Shown here in pieces: positions 50,209 to 61,899 of a stretch of 64,000 bases of DNA. The notes beneath the pieces were generated by a model. That model worked only from the letters and a program-made list of their open reading frames with translations, was not told where the DNA came from and did not search any database. The translations under genes were made by a program, and so were the position numbers. Origin of the DNA: Rallus limicola (Eukaryota > Chordata > Aves > Gruiformes > Rallidae); contig JAKCOZ010000015.1 in assembly GCA_022605955.1 (NCBI GenBank), forward strand, positions 8,995,287-9,059,286, in the 5' to 3' direction. How positions within the stretch are numbered: the first letter of the stretch is position 1; the number at the start of each line of letters is the position of its first letter.

Positions 50209-53200
50209 ATGGCCCTGACCCGCCATGTTCTCCTTGTCTTCCTTCTCCTCGTGGCCCTGCATGCCAGGGCTGCCTGGGCTGCTCCTTTCTCTCCAATGCA
50301 GGGAGCAGGTGAGCAGGTGGCGGGGTGCAGGCTTTCACTGGCTACAGGCCAGTGGGCTTTTCTCCCAGAGAGGCGCGGGTGGTGGGCTTTTGCCTCAAGG
50401 GCTTTAGTCAGGCTCACTTTGCCTTCCAAAGCTCCACGCTGGCCCTTCTGAGCCTGAGCCAACAGCCCCGGAGTCCTTTCTCCTGGCAGCTCCCCACATG
50501 CTTCCTTTTGTCCCAGCATGGTGCCACTGCAGGCACACAGTGAGTCTCTGCACCATGCTACAGAGGGGAAGGGAGAGACAAGGGCTGTGCAGGAACCTCC
50601 TCTGGGACTTGCACTCCACACCACTCTGATCACAAGCACCCTCTAAAACTGTGTCACGGGAGCTGTTCTGGCCTGTGCTTGTTTGCAGCTCTGCCCATGG
50701 GGGAAGGGGATCCATCTGCCTGGCTGGCTTCCTGGACTGACGCTCCGGCAGATCGCATGGGTATGTCAAGGCTTTTTCCGCCCGCCCTCTGAGAGCTGCC
50801 AGCTCAAAGCCCAAAGGGCAGCCAGGCGGGCGCCTCTGCGGCTGTGAGGATGGAGACCTGCACGCGTGTGCCCTCTCCGCACGCGATCTCCCCTCACCGC
50901 TTCTGCCCATGTGGATTGCAATCCATGACGGAACCTCCTCTGGTGGCTCAGTTACAGATGTGCCTGTAGGAACGACTGTTCCAGCTCCTGGCCTGGATGC
51001 TGTGCCCCAGCCCCGCTGGCATCGCAGGGGTGAGTCAGTCAGTCTCTGCTGGCCTCACTGGCTAAGCATTGCTTTTCCAGAATGTACTGGTGTGGAACGG
51101 ACCCGTATGCTTTTCTCTTCAGGTCCTCCAAGAGGGCGGTACCAACCTGAGGGAGTCAAAATGAACCCGGAGTCCTCTCTGCACCTAAAGAAAATGCTAG
51201 ACGACCTGGAGAGGCAACACGGTGAGTGTATTTCATTCTGCCTTAGTCATGAGATGTGGCAGCTGGAGGTTTTACATACACGCTGTGGCTTGTGCCACAG
51301 GAAAGGATTGATTGAAGCCTTGCAGCAGCCATGCTGGGTTTCAGGCGCTGGAAGTCAGGTGGCAATGCTGATTCAGCAGGCTTTCTGGGCTGTGCTGCAT
51401 TTTCCACCTGCCTCTCAACAGCTGGAGTGGGACAAATGCGTGTGGTGCTGATGCTTGCAGGGAGAGGCACAAGGGCCCTTCTCAGAAGGGCTGTTTCCCT
51501 GTCTGGCCTGGCTGCAGCTTCTGGCTGCCCTCTTTGAAGGCAGGCATTTAGCATTCCCTTACAGCGTGCCAAAAACGCACAGCATGCCACCCACACTGGA
51601 ACATCACACGCCATTTCCTGGCCTCCCAGCAGGTCAGGTGTGACTGTGGTCTGGAGCAGTGACTAGGTGCAGCCCCAAAAGCCCAGGCATTCTTCCTAAA
51701 CCATATTGGTGTCTTGCCTTGCCGCCTGAGGATGCCATCTCCCTCATGGGGAACACTCCCATCTAATCCAGCTGTCCTGCTTGCTTTCTCAAGAGACGGA
51801 CCAGGAGGCTGCAAGAGAGCTGTTGTCTCCAGAAAGAAGCAGCGGCTTACTGCCAGTCCCGAGGGGAGAAACAGAGGCAATGCCAGGCGCCGGTGTGCCA
51901 GGTAGTGTCCGTCATGCACAGTCAGCCAGTGTCACCTGTCAGGATGGCTGTGTGTCCCCCCATGCCAGCTCTTGCCCGTCATGTCAACTGCCAAAGCTGA
52001 ACAGGTTTTGGGTTCGAGGCATCTGGGCCACGTTCTGCAGCTGACCGGAACCGTGACTTTTCCGTGACACACACCTCTGTCTGTAGCTGCACCCCAGAGC
52101 TTGTCGTGAGCCCCAGGAGGCCCAAGAGCAGCACAAGTGGGATCCCTCCCCTGATCTGAGGTCCAGAGCAACGCCCGGACTCTCACCTGGCTTGCACAGG
52201 GGCTTTGGGGAACCTCTGGGTGGTCCTGCATCCTCCATGCCTGAGCCATGCTGAGGCTTTACATGTTGTCTCTTCTATTCGGCAGCGCGTTCCAAGTCCA
52301 GAGAAGACCACCACAGCAGAACGTATGAATTCTTTCCAGTAGACTCAGGTACTGACCCAAAATGGGAGACACCTCCCAAAACCTGGGAGCATCTGCGAGC
52401 AGTGCCCAGGCTGGAGAAAAGGCAGAAGGGGAGAACAAAAGTTTCAGGTGTCCCTTGAGAAGGCCTCGGGCTGTGGGAGCTGGCCTGGCAGGGAGGGAGG
52501 GATGGGGTTGGCGCTCTCTGCTGCCGGGATGGCTTTTGCCCGTGTCCCTCGAAGGAGCGAGTGAGTGGTCAAGCAGCTGAGGTCTGCCATGTGCTCTCCT
52601 CCTGGCAGCCTGTGTTTTCTTGGGTGGCACGAGCTGTCCCAAGGGTGCAAGCGTGCCTCCAGGCACAGGCATGGAGAGGAAACCGAGGACTTCCCGGCCG
52701 TGCCCACCAAAGACGCCACAAGCTCACCAGTGGTGCACAGGATGGACTAACATCCCAATTTGCTCCTCCAGATGCAGGCAGAGAGAGGACAAGTGCTGAC
52801 AGTCCCATAAAGGCCTCTGGTGTATTCTGCCCCGAAGAAGTGCGCTGGAAGTGTATGACTGGCACAGCGGTTGCATTCGGTTTCCTGCTAGTTGCAGTCA
52901 TGGTGGTGTGTGTGATGCGGTGGCGGAGGCGGCAAAAGAAAAAACAGTGAGTTGTGGATCTATTCTACCTCCCTCCCGGCAAAGACATGCACCCACGCTG
53001 CTTGCTTTGGTGGCTGCTCCTAGCCAGGAAGGATTTCTAGTCAGGCTGCTGCAGAGTGGCCAGTTAGTGCTAGGCTAAGAACTCTGCTGAGCTTTCTGGT
53101 GCTGTCAGATGCTTCAGCCTAATTCCTGGGCGGCCAGCTCAGGAGCCTGCTCTGACTGCAGCCAGTATCAGCTCCAACTGACCCTGCCTGGACAAGAGCA

Positions 53201-53589
53201 GCCCCAGGAGCGGGCTCAGGAAGAGAAAGAGCAGGCCTGAGGTCGCTCTACCAACAGAGCCATGCACTAGCACCCAGTGCTGAGCACGAGCCCTGCTCAG
53301 AGGAATGCCGCTGCTGGGTGGTGCAGTGAGGGGCAGTGTCCACCTCAGACCAGGGGTGCCAGCAGCTCCACCGTGGCTGTGAGCCTTGCTGCTCTGGGCC
53401 ACCGGGGAAAGGAGAGGGCCTGAGTCCCATGAGTGGCCAAGGGCCTGAGCCGCCTCCTCTCTCCTCAGGTACGCATCTGGTGCTTCAAGAGGCGGGTACG
53501 AAATGGGCAGCCGCCCCTCAGATATGGAGAGTGGCTACATGTACAACACCCATCCCGGAGTGCCAGAGGCACGGCACCAGTACCAATAG
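50209..53589 (+). CDS. Unknown type I membrane protein T1 (short tail)
   Basis: Family not recognised. Eight exons with consensus borders: 50209-50308, 50689-50760, 50958-51029, 51123-51221, 51794-51901, 52286-52348, 52772-52946, 53469-53589. Phase 1 throughout, phase 2 before the last; 269 aa. The signal peptide is MALTRHVLLVFLLLVALHAR. The ectodomain (about 175 residues) is Pro/Arg/Glu-rich and cysteine-free until FCPEEVRWKCMTG next to the membrane. The membrane helix AVAFGFLLVAVMVVCVM is followed by RWRRRQKKKQ. The tail has RGGYEMGSRPSDMESGYMYN and stops at a TAG (53587-53589) where T2 reads on into a proline-rich region. I chose the ATG before the signal peptide; an in-frame upstream ATG exists at 50047. 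The early stop and the ERV sequence behind it suggest a shortened or decaying copy, but the other exons are intact. Confidence 0.7.
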
Positions 53590-53631
53590 ATGCCACAGCA
53601 CCCTGCCAAACCGGCACAGCCACCTCCATGC

Positions 53632-54008
53632 TCCTTACGTTACTTCTCCATGGTTATCTGAACTTAAAAAATACATTCCTTTCTGTCTCTTAACTGGTCG
53701 CTAGTCTCATTACTTACGTCTCCCCGATCTCCTCCGGATCCTGCAAGGCTGGCTGTTATGGCTAAGCTTTGTAGCTGCTTTCACAAAACAGTTCACAGCA
53801 CAGCCATATCCTACTAAAATCCAAAACAAATATATTCTTACAAATACACAAATTAAGGTTATATTAATTGTCTAAAGCTACATCTTCATCAATCTATTCA
53901 GCATTATATTTCACTGAATCATTCCCCCCTTTTCATTACCCTTGCAAATTCTTTTGTAATCTCAAATGATACTATCCTATCTTAATGATTTTGGAAAGTA
54001 TTTACCTG
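53632..54008 (-). mobile_element. ERVK-like 3' fragment (polypurine tract and part of LTR)
   Basis: The left part matches the U3 half of the LTR at 18712-19372. On the minus strand a polypurine tract (AAAAGGGGGGAA) lies just before the LTR-start TGATTCAGTG at about 53920, and internal retroviral sequence continues to about 54008. It is therefore the 3' end of a provirus, truncated inside the LTR. It splits the T1 tail exon region; host sequence on both sides overlaps by about 80 bp, too long for a target-site duplication. Confidence 0.7.
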
Positions 54009-54012
54009 CCAC

Positions 54013-54905
54013 AGCATCCATCCCGGAGTGAGAGGCTTGGCCGCAGTACCATCAGTACCACCAGGCGCCGCAGCAGCCTGCCAAACCGGCACGGCCGCCT
54101 CCGCCAGTGTCTCCAGGTCCGGCTTCAGCGCGGCCTCCACAGGCACCGTCCCACTCGGACAGCCACCTCCGCCCGGACCGCCCCAAAAATTCACAGGATG
54201 CAAGGCTGGTTTGGCACATTGCAGCCCAAACCAAAAGGGCCCCCCCAACCCCGCTTCACCAGCCCACTGGCTTCACCTCCCCAAGGTGGGCCACCACTGC
54301 CCGTGCCGGGAGCACCCCTAAAATTCACATGATGCAAGACCAGATTGGTACACAGGCCCGCCTCTCTCACAGTCTCCGCAACGGGCTTCACCGCAGCCTC
54401 CACAAAACCTGACCTCCCTCTGACCACCAGAACCCCCCTTACTGCTGCCTCAGCCTGGACCACCCGCAACCTTCCATAGGGTGAAGGACCAGAGTTGCAC
54501 CTTGCAGCCCCAACCAAAAAGGCCCCCCTGCCCCACAAGCCAACTGGCTCAGCGGTTGAAGATGGACATGCCAGGGCAGAGGTTGGGGAATACCAACAGC
54601 GACCAGAAAGATGGAGCTGTTTCACAAGTGCCCGAGCAGTTCCAACAGCAAACCCTGCGAGGCACCAGCCTCTCTGCAGCCGTTGGATGCTCACAGAGCA
54701 GGAGTCATATTATAAACTGCAGGACAAAAGATTAAGGATAGGAGAACCCACAGAGCTGGACCCAATGCCAGCGACCACTACACCAGGCTGGCAAACCAGC
54801 ACTTGCTACGGCCCCACACATGGCTGCTCCAAAGCCTGCACAGCCTCCAAGCCTGGCTTCACCACAGCCTCACCAGAGCAGTGAATGCTCACAGTGTCGG
54901 CAGGC
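54013..54905 (+). pseudogene. Displaced T-family tail and 3' modules
   Basis: Host sequence resumes with a second copy of the tail: CAGTACCATCAGTACCACCA, then the frame QAPQQPAKPARPPPPVSP, without the TAG found in T1. It degrades into three diverged copies of the 3' module (near 54190, 54320 and 54475; AAAATTCACAGGATGCAAGG type). The proximal AATAAA present in T2 and T3 is deleted here (around 54605). Not spliced to T1 as it stands. Confidence 0.6.
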
Positions 54906-54911
54906 AGGGGC

Positions 54912-56541
54912 CATAATTTATCAAATCCAATCATCCGAATTTAGCCATTGACAATATGCATCCTGGAATTCCGCATTCATGAAACCATGTGTCCAATTCA
55001 GAGAATTCAATTTTCATGTCATCATTCGTTTTTGACCTATTAATTTCTTAATGCTGAGTGGCCAGACAGATTTTTATAACAAATACAATAAGGCAGCAAC
55101 AAAGGGCAGTTACTGCCTGCTTCTGAGAGTCATATCTATAGCTAGATACGTTAATAGTTTGAATGTTGTATTTGTTTGTTTTGCCAATCAGGAGTGGTAG
55201 GAGTGCAGGTAACACTAGGCTCACGTTTGTGTAGGCACCCCTTGTAGTCTGTGTTCTTTAATTTTGCAGTTATCACAAACACACATATTTCAAAGACTAT
55301 TAGACGATCGAAAACGTTCCGCAGCAAAACTGGTGATCCATTATTGCTGCACTGGAAAAGTTGACTTCAGTTACTGCGATCAGGATCCCATCCCGGTTCA
55401 TGGGCATGCTCATGTCTTCTTCTGGATCAATGGTCGTTTCCACTTGGTTCACGTATCTGTAATGACATAGGCAAGTCTCCTTGCCCAAGTTAGTACGTGC
55501 TTTGTTTTTTGGGGTTTTTTTTGTGTTTTTTTTTTTTTTTAGCAACATTTGTTCAAACATATAGCATATACAACAAACAACAAAGAACGAACTGCAAACC
55601 GATTTATCAAACAAATAACATCGCAAAACGCGAATCCACTCAGTTTGGGGGGGGGGGGGGAGGGACGGACTGAGTGTCAGGACCGCCGCGCGGTCGGCAT
55701 GCTTCCTTCATCTCTTGTGAGGCTGTTTGGATGAATAACTCAGCTGTCCGGGAGCGGGAACTGCAGCTACGATTACCTCCTTGCGTCTCGTCCCGCCCCA
55801 TTCTTTTGAAGTCTTTCACCAGGTCTTTCAAGGGATCGTTCTCGCTCTCTGAGTCAAAGCTGCCTGACTCCTCCCCCATTCCCGGCGGATGTGCCTTTTG
55901 TCTCCACCCCTGCACCCGGTCGACGCCATCTTTATCTTTTTGTGGCGCAGCAATTTTTTTTCCATCTCAAGAGGTCCCCGGGCGCCCCCCCATCCGTGGA
56001 CGCATTGATATTTGTCTCATCTACCCCTTTTTCCTCATCTGTCCCTTTCTTTGCCTTTCTTTGCCCACTGCGACCGCATCCACGTTCCAGGGAGCCAGTC
56101 CTCTGGTTCAACTAGCACATACGGGCATGTATCCTCCTGCTCGGTTGATTCCTCTCCCCGGTCCCCGCTGTGCTTCCCCTCCGGTCGGCGACCAGACTCC
56201 CGTCCACTCTCCGCCGACCCTGCTCCCGATTTCTCCGTCTCTCGCAAATCATCGAAAGGGTAAAGTGGAGACGCATTCGCAGTGCGTGGGTGAGGGGGTG
56301 GAGGAGGGTCGGGCGCAAGTCCGGGCTGCGTTTGCGGTTGTTTTTTAGGAGAATTCCCGCGTTTGTCAATTGGAAGGACTTGCCGTTTTCCTCCCTCCTC
56401 CACACCCTGCTGTTCCTCTTTCTGCCTCACGATGTCTCCCCACTCCTCTTCTAAATTCCCCGTTTCTCTTTTGTGCTTAATTAGGTCTGTGTCGGTTTGA
56501 GTCCCTGCCGCGACGCTTTGATACAGCAGCTCCCTGGCCTG
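54912..56541 (-). mobile_element. ERVK-like internal fragment with broken gag
   Basis: An insertion relative to unit 2: host homology leaves at 54911 and returns at 56542. On the minus strand, open frames at about 56514-56035 and 55915-55640 in different frames read like retroviral gag (IKHKRETGNLEEEW, a PPPPPHP proline run, ASPLYPFDDL). The remainder to 54912 is AT-rich and lacks a clear domain. The copy is truncated, frameshifted and without LTRs at its borders, so it is not functional. A G14 run is at 55647-55660. Its orientation matches the 3' fragment at 53632-54008. Confidence 0.55.
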
Positions 56542-57024
56542 CCTTCTCATCAAAGCCAGCACAGCCTCCAAGCCTGGCTTCACCACAGCCTGCAAGGCCC
56601 TGCGGCCCTCTTCACTGCCTCTACCAGCCATCAGGGAGCCCCAGAGAGATGGACCTGTTGCCAGCAGGCACCACAATGGCCTGGCAAACGGGCACGGCTG
56701 CCCTCCCCACGGTCCCCACCCCAGCCCTCCGCCAACCCTCCTGCAACGGCAGGACCAGATTGGCGCATGCCAGCACCGACCAAAAGGCCCCCCTCTCCCG
56801 ACCCCAAAAGCCCACTAGATCAGCCTTTGGGTACCTGCTGAAGGTGACCCCCAAAGAGTAGGAGTCGGCCTGCGAAAAGCAGCACGAGCGATTATACGGC
56901 CAACGGAATGTCCAGTTCTGATAATCTGTCTCCAAATAAAGATGGATGGAGCTGTTCCACCTGTGTCCACTGGGACAGAAACAGAAACTCAAATGTCACA
57001 GCAAAGGCCTTTGTCAGCTGGGGT
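56542..57024 (+). repeat. Second 3' module of unit 1
   Basis: It matches unit 2 from 62213 on, with an internal deletion, and carries a second poly(A)-like AATAAA at 56935-56940. Long open frames here follow from GC-rich repeats (GGCTTC.CC..GCCT motif). Confidence 0.6.
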
Positions 57025-57875
57025 TTATGACCAGCTTCCAGAGGTGCCGTGCCGTGCCGGTTAGCGCCACCAGAACGGAAGGCCGTGAAAGCCAAAGCTG
57101 CTTGTTTCAGAGCACCGCTGTAGAAGAGCCCCCCGAGGCTGGAAAGGGCTGGCTCGGGCAGGCTGCAACCACTGTCCCTGCGGCAGGCTGGGACACCCTG
57201 TGCCTGCAAAGGCCTGCAGAGCTGAGCATCAGCAGAGCCAAGTAAAACTACAGAACAGCCACACTACAGAACGGCATTGCACCAACGGCATTCAAACGGA
57301 TCTGATGAAATGCACAGTCTTCACTCAGCCTCATGAGCTGCTGGTGGCAGCACCCAAGGAGGCCAGTAACTCTCCCAAGAGCAAGGCCTCCTGGGGCACA
57401 CCGTCCATTTATTTAGCCTGCTCCAACAAGTGGCACGCAGAAGCCCAGAGCATGCGCCAGGCCCCCTCTCCCACCCCAGGCCAGCCCTTTGTGTCTTTCA
57501 TGAAGTGGCAAGGAAAGTGATTGTCAGGTCCCTGGCTCTCTGCTAATGTCTGCAGAAGCAGGCTGAGGCCGGACACCTCACGCCAAGGCAGCTGCAAGAA
57601 GGGAGAGCTCGTGCGGTCTCAAGAGGTTGGGCTGTTGCTTCTTGCAGGCCCAAAAGCCGTGGGCTGAGTTTCCCTGTTGCTCTGGGGTGTTCCAATTCCT
57701 CACTCCCCTGTGACAGTGCCCGGAAAACAGGGCAGAGCTGTGGGCTCAGCCTGTGTGGGTCTGTGTCCCAGCCCTTGCACGGAGCTGCCCAGCGGGACAT
57801 GCTCCCCTCCCCACCAGGGCCCCAACTGTGCATAAGCTTCTCTCCCTGAGCACCCTGAGAGCCCTCTGCATGCAG

Positions 57876-57917
57876 CATTGGCACAGCCAATGGGGTCACA
57901 GAGGGGCTGTGAGGTCA
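57876..57917 (+). promoter_or_regulatory. T2 promoter: inverted CCAAT pair and CRE-like site
   Basis: Same layout as T1: ATTGG/CCAAT palindrome, then TGAGGTCA at 57910-57917, about 140-180 bp before the ATG. Confidence 0.45.
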
Positions 57918-58057
57918 TAGAGCCCAGCCATGATGCAGCAGCCTTAGAAAACAGAATCTCAGCCTTTGGCCCTCACTTCAGTTGCAGCACCAGCAGGAGC
58001 ACCAGCAGGACCAGCAGCAGCAGCAGCAGCGGCATTATTGGACACGTGTGTGGGAAC

Positions 58058-61000
58058 ATGGCCCTGACCCGCCGTGTTCTCGTTGTCTTCCTTCTCTTCG
58101 TGGCCCTGCATGCCAGAGCTGCCTGGGCTGCTCCTTTCTCTCCAATGCAGGGAGCAGGTGAGCAGGCGGCAGGGGTGCAGGCTTTCACTGGCTGCAGGCC
58201 AGTGGGCTCTTCTCCCAGAGAGGCGCGGGTGGTGGGCTTTTGCCTCAATGGCTTTAGTGGCTTTCCTCTGTGGTAAAAAAGCCCTGAGGGGCTGTTATGT
58301 TGGTGCACCTGCTCCCCGATAGTGTTGCACATGGCCTGGAAAGCGGGTTTGCAGAACTGCCGGGGGCCAGGCGAGAGGTCATGGGCAAGCTCAGCCTACA
58401 TCTGGCTCCCACATTGTTACCTGGCCCCTTTCCAGGGGGGAGCCTGGAATTTGCCAACGCAGCAGAGGATCCCAACCTGCAATGGAAACGTTTCTCATCT
58501 GTGCTTGCTTGTAGATGAGGATGGTGGTGAGGGTGGCAATGGTGGCTCCTTTTGTCCCAGCACGGTGCCACTGCAGGCACACAGTGAGTCTCAGCACCGT
58601 GCTGTGGAGGGGAAGGGAGAGACAAGGGCCATGCAGGAACCTCCTCTGGGACTTGCACTCCACACCACTCTGATCGCAAGCACCCTCTAAAACTGTGTCA
58701 CGGGAGCTGTTCTGGCCTGTGCTTGTTTGCAGCTCTGCCCATGGGGGAAGGGGATCCATCTGCCTGGCTGGCTTCCTGGACCGACGCTCCGGCAGATCGC
58801 ATGGGTATGTCAAGGCTTTTTCCGCCCGCCCTCTGAGAGCTGCCAGCTCAAAGCCCAAAGGGCAGCCAGGCGGGCGCCTCTGCGGCTGTGAGGATGGAGA
58901 CCTGCACGCGTGTGCCCTCTCCGCACGCGATCTCCCCTCACCGCTTCTGCCCATGTGGATTGCAATCCATGACGGAACCTCCTCTGGTGGCTCAGTTACA
59001 GATGTGCCTGTAGGAACGACTGTTCCAGCTCCTGGCCTGGATGCTGTGCCCCAGCCCCGCTGGCATCGCAGGGGTGAGTCAGTCAGTCTCTGCCGGCCTC
59101 ACTGGCTAAGCACTGGTTTTCCAGAATGTACTGGTGTGGAACGGACCCGTATGCTTTTCTCTTCAGGTCCTCCAAGAGGGCGGTACCAACCTGAGGGAGT
59201 CAAAATGAGCCCGGAGGCCTCTCTGCGTTTAAAGAAAATGCTAGACGACCTGGAGAGGCAACACGGTGAGTGTATTTCATTCTGCCTTAGTCATGAGATG
59301 TGGCAGCTGGAGGTTTTACATACACGCTGTGGCTTGTGCCACAGGAAAGGATTGATTGAAGCCTCGCAGCAGCCATGCTGGGTTTCAGGCCCTGAACTTG
59401 TGTTGATCACACGTGTAGCAGCGCTCGCCCGCTGGGCCAGCTGTTCTTCCTAAACCATATTGGTGTCTTGGAGAAGCCTTGCCTCCTGAGGATGCCATCT
59501 CCCTGATGGGGAATACTTCCATCTAATCCAGCTGTCCTGCTTGCTTTCTCAAGAGACGGACCGGGAGGCTGCGAGAGAGCTGTTGTCTCCAGAAAGAAGC
59601 AGCGGCTTACTGCCAGTCCCGAGGGGAGAAACAGAGGCAATGCCAGGCGCCGGTGTGCCAGGTAGTGTCCGTCATGCACAGCCAGCCAGTGTCACCTGTC
59701 AGGATGGCTGTGTGTCAGCAGGCTCTTCCCCCAGGCCTGCCCTTGCCCGTCATGTCAGCTGCCAAAGCCGAACAGGTTTTGGGTTTGAGGCATCTTCTGC
59801 GTGACACGCACCTCTGTCTGTAGCTGCACCCCAGAGCTTGTCGTGAGCCCCAGGAGGCCCGAGAGCAGCACAAGTGGGATCCCTCCCCTGATCTGAGGTC
59901 CAGAGCAACGCCCGGACTCTCACCTGGCTTGGACAGGGGCTTTGGGGAACCTCCGGGTAGTCTTGCATCCTCCATGCCTGAGCCATGCTGAGGCTTTACA
60001 TGTTGTCTCTTCTATTCAGCAGCACGTTCCAAGTCCAGAGAAGACCACCACAGCAGAACGTATGAATTCTATCCAGTGGATTCAGGTACTGAGCAGTCCT
60101 GATGGGGTCCCAAAGTGGGAGACACCTCCCAAAACCTGGGAGCATCTGCGAGCAGTGCCCAGGCTGGAGAAAAGGCAGAAGGGGAGAGCAAGGTTCAGGT
60201 GTCCCTTGAGAAGGCCTCAGACTGTGGGAGCTGGCCTAGCAGGAAGGGTGGGTTGGGGTTGGCGCTCTCTGCTGCCGGGAGCTCTTGCCCGTGTCCCTCG
60301 AAGGAGCGAGTGAGTGGTCAAGCAGCTGAGGTCTGCCATGTGCTCTCCTCCTGGCAGCCTGTGTTTTCTTGGGTGGCACGAGCTGTCCCAAGGGCGGAAG
60401 CGTGCCTCCAGGCACAGGCATGGAGAGGAAACCGAGGACTTCCCGGCCGTGCCCACAGAAGACGCCACAAGCTCACCAGTGGTGCACAGGATGGACTAAC
60501 ATCCCAATTTTTTCCTCCAGATGTAGGCAGAGAGAGGACAAGTGCTGACAGTCCCATAAAGGCCTCTGGTGTATTCTGCCCCGAAGAAGTGCGCTGGAAG
60601 TGTATGACTGGCACAGCGGTTGCATTCGGTTTCCTGCTAGTTGCAGTCATGGTGGTGTGTGTGATGCGGTGGAGGAGGCGGCAAAAGAAAAAACAGTGAG
60701 TTGTGGATCTATTCTACCTCCCTCCCGGCAAAGACACGCACCCACTCTGCTTGCTTTGGTGTCTGCTCCTAGCCAGGAAGGATTCCTAGTCAGGCTGCTG
60801 CAGAATGGCCAGTTAGTGCTGGGCTAAGAACTCTGCTGAGCTTTCTGGTGCTGTCAGATGCTTCAACCTAATTCCTGGGCGGCCAGCTCAGGAGCCTGCT
60901 CTGACTGCAGCCAGTATCAGCTCCAACTGACCCTGCCTGGACAAGAGCAGCCCCAGGAGCGGGCTCAGGAAGAGAAAGAGCAGGCCTGAGGTCGCTCTAC

Positions 61001-61661
61001 CAACCGAGCCATGCACTAGCACCCAGTGCTGAGCACGAGCCCTGCTCAGAGGAATGCCGCTGCTGGGCGGTGCACAGAGCGGCAATGTCCACCTCGGCCC
61101 AGGGGTGCCAGCAGCTCCACCCGTGGCGGTGAGCCTTGCCGGCTCTGGGCCACCGGGGAAAGGAGAGGGCCTGAGTCCCATGAGTGGCCAAGGGCCTGAG
61201 CCGCCTCCTCTCTCCTCAGGTACGCATCTGGTGCTTCAAGAGGCGGGCACGAAATGGGCGGCCGCCCCTCAGATACGGAGAGTGGCTACAGGTACAACAC
61301 CCATCCCGGAGTGCCAGAGGAACGGCCGCAGTACCATCAGTACCACCAGGCACCGCAGCAGCCTGCCAAACCGGCACGTCCACCCACGCCAGTGTCTCCG
61401 CGCCCAATTTCACCGCGGCTTCCACAGACACCGTCGCACCGTGGACTGCAGCCTCGCTCCGGACCGCCATCTCCCCCCGGACCTCCACCTCCCCCCGGAC
61501 CGCCACCTCCAACCGGACCCCCACCTCCCCCCGGACCGCCACCTCCCCCCGGACCGCCACCTCCAACCGGACCCCCACCTCCCCCCGGACCGCCACCTCC
61601 CCCCGGACCGCCCCCCTCCACCCGGACCCCCACCTCCCTCTGGACTGCCAACCCCGACTAG
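58058..61661 (+). CDS. Unknown type I membrane protein T2 (proline-rich tail)
   Basis: The best preserved copy. Exons 58058-58157, 58733-58804, 59002-59073, 59167-59265, 59554-59661, 60023-60085, 60521-60695, 61220-61661; 376 aa with all phases closing. The layout is that of T1: signal MALTRRVLVVFLLFVALHAR, low-complexity ectodomain containing a helical KKMLDDLERQH and TYEFYPVDS, two juxtamembrane cysteines, transmembrane helix, RWRRRQKKKQ. The cytoplasmic tail starts YASGASRGGHEMGGRPSDTE, has repeated QYH, then KPARPPTPVSPRP and 11 units of a PPPPGP-type minisatellite. The ninth unit has 19 bases, so the end is read in a different frame (..TSLWTANPD, stop 61659-61661) from T3. Such a tail could bind SH3, WW or EVH1 domains (inference). 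No N-glycosylation site was seen. Function unknown. Confidence 0.72.
61461..61659 (+). repeat. 18-bp coding minisatellite in T2 tail
   Basis: Eleven units of GGACCGCCACCTCCCCCC type (Pro-Gly-Pro rich). Units 3-5 and 6-8 form a 54-bp higher-order repeat. Unit 9 (61605-61623) is 19 bp, one extra C. T3 has only three units and T1 one degraded unit. Confidence 0.9.
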
Positions 61662-61818
61662 ACGGCCTGCAGCATTCCATAGGTTGCAGGAGCGGAATCG
61701 CACCTAGCACCTCTAAACAAAAGGGCACCCCCGGCTGCAGGGGCTCACTTGGATCACCATTCAGTGTGGCCGTGCCAGCAGAGAGGTCGGGGCATAGCAA
61801 CAACGACCAGCTCTTTGA

Positions 61819-61824
61819 AATAAA
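61819..61824 (+). promoter_or_regulatory. Poly(A) signal of T2
   Basis: AATAAA about 160 bases after the T2 stop codon, conserved in T3 (63716-63721) and deleted in unit 1. A second AATAAA lies at 62662-62667 in a diverged copy of the same 3' module. Confidence 0.55.
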
Positions 61825-61899
61825 GACAGAGGGAGCTGTTTCACAAGTACCTGCGTTGTACCAACAGCAAACCCTGCGAAGCACCAGCCCCTCTGCAGC

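Larger units (their letters stand above)
48872..57024 (+). repeat. T-gene tandem unit 1
   Basis: First of three direct repeats. An anchor (AACGGAAGGCCGTGAAAGCC) is at 49231, 57074 and 62973, giving periods of 7843 and 5899 bp. The size difference comes mainly from ERVK-like sequence in unit 1 (53632-54008, 54912-56541) and extra sequence in intron 4. Confidence 0.85.
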
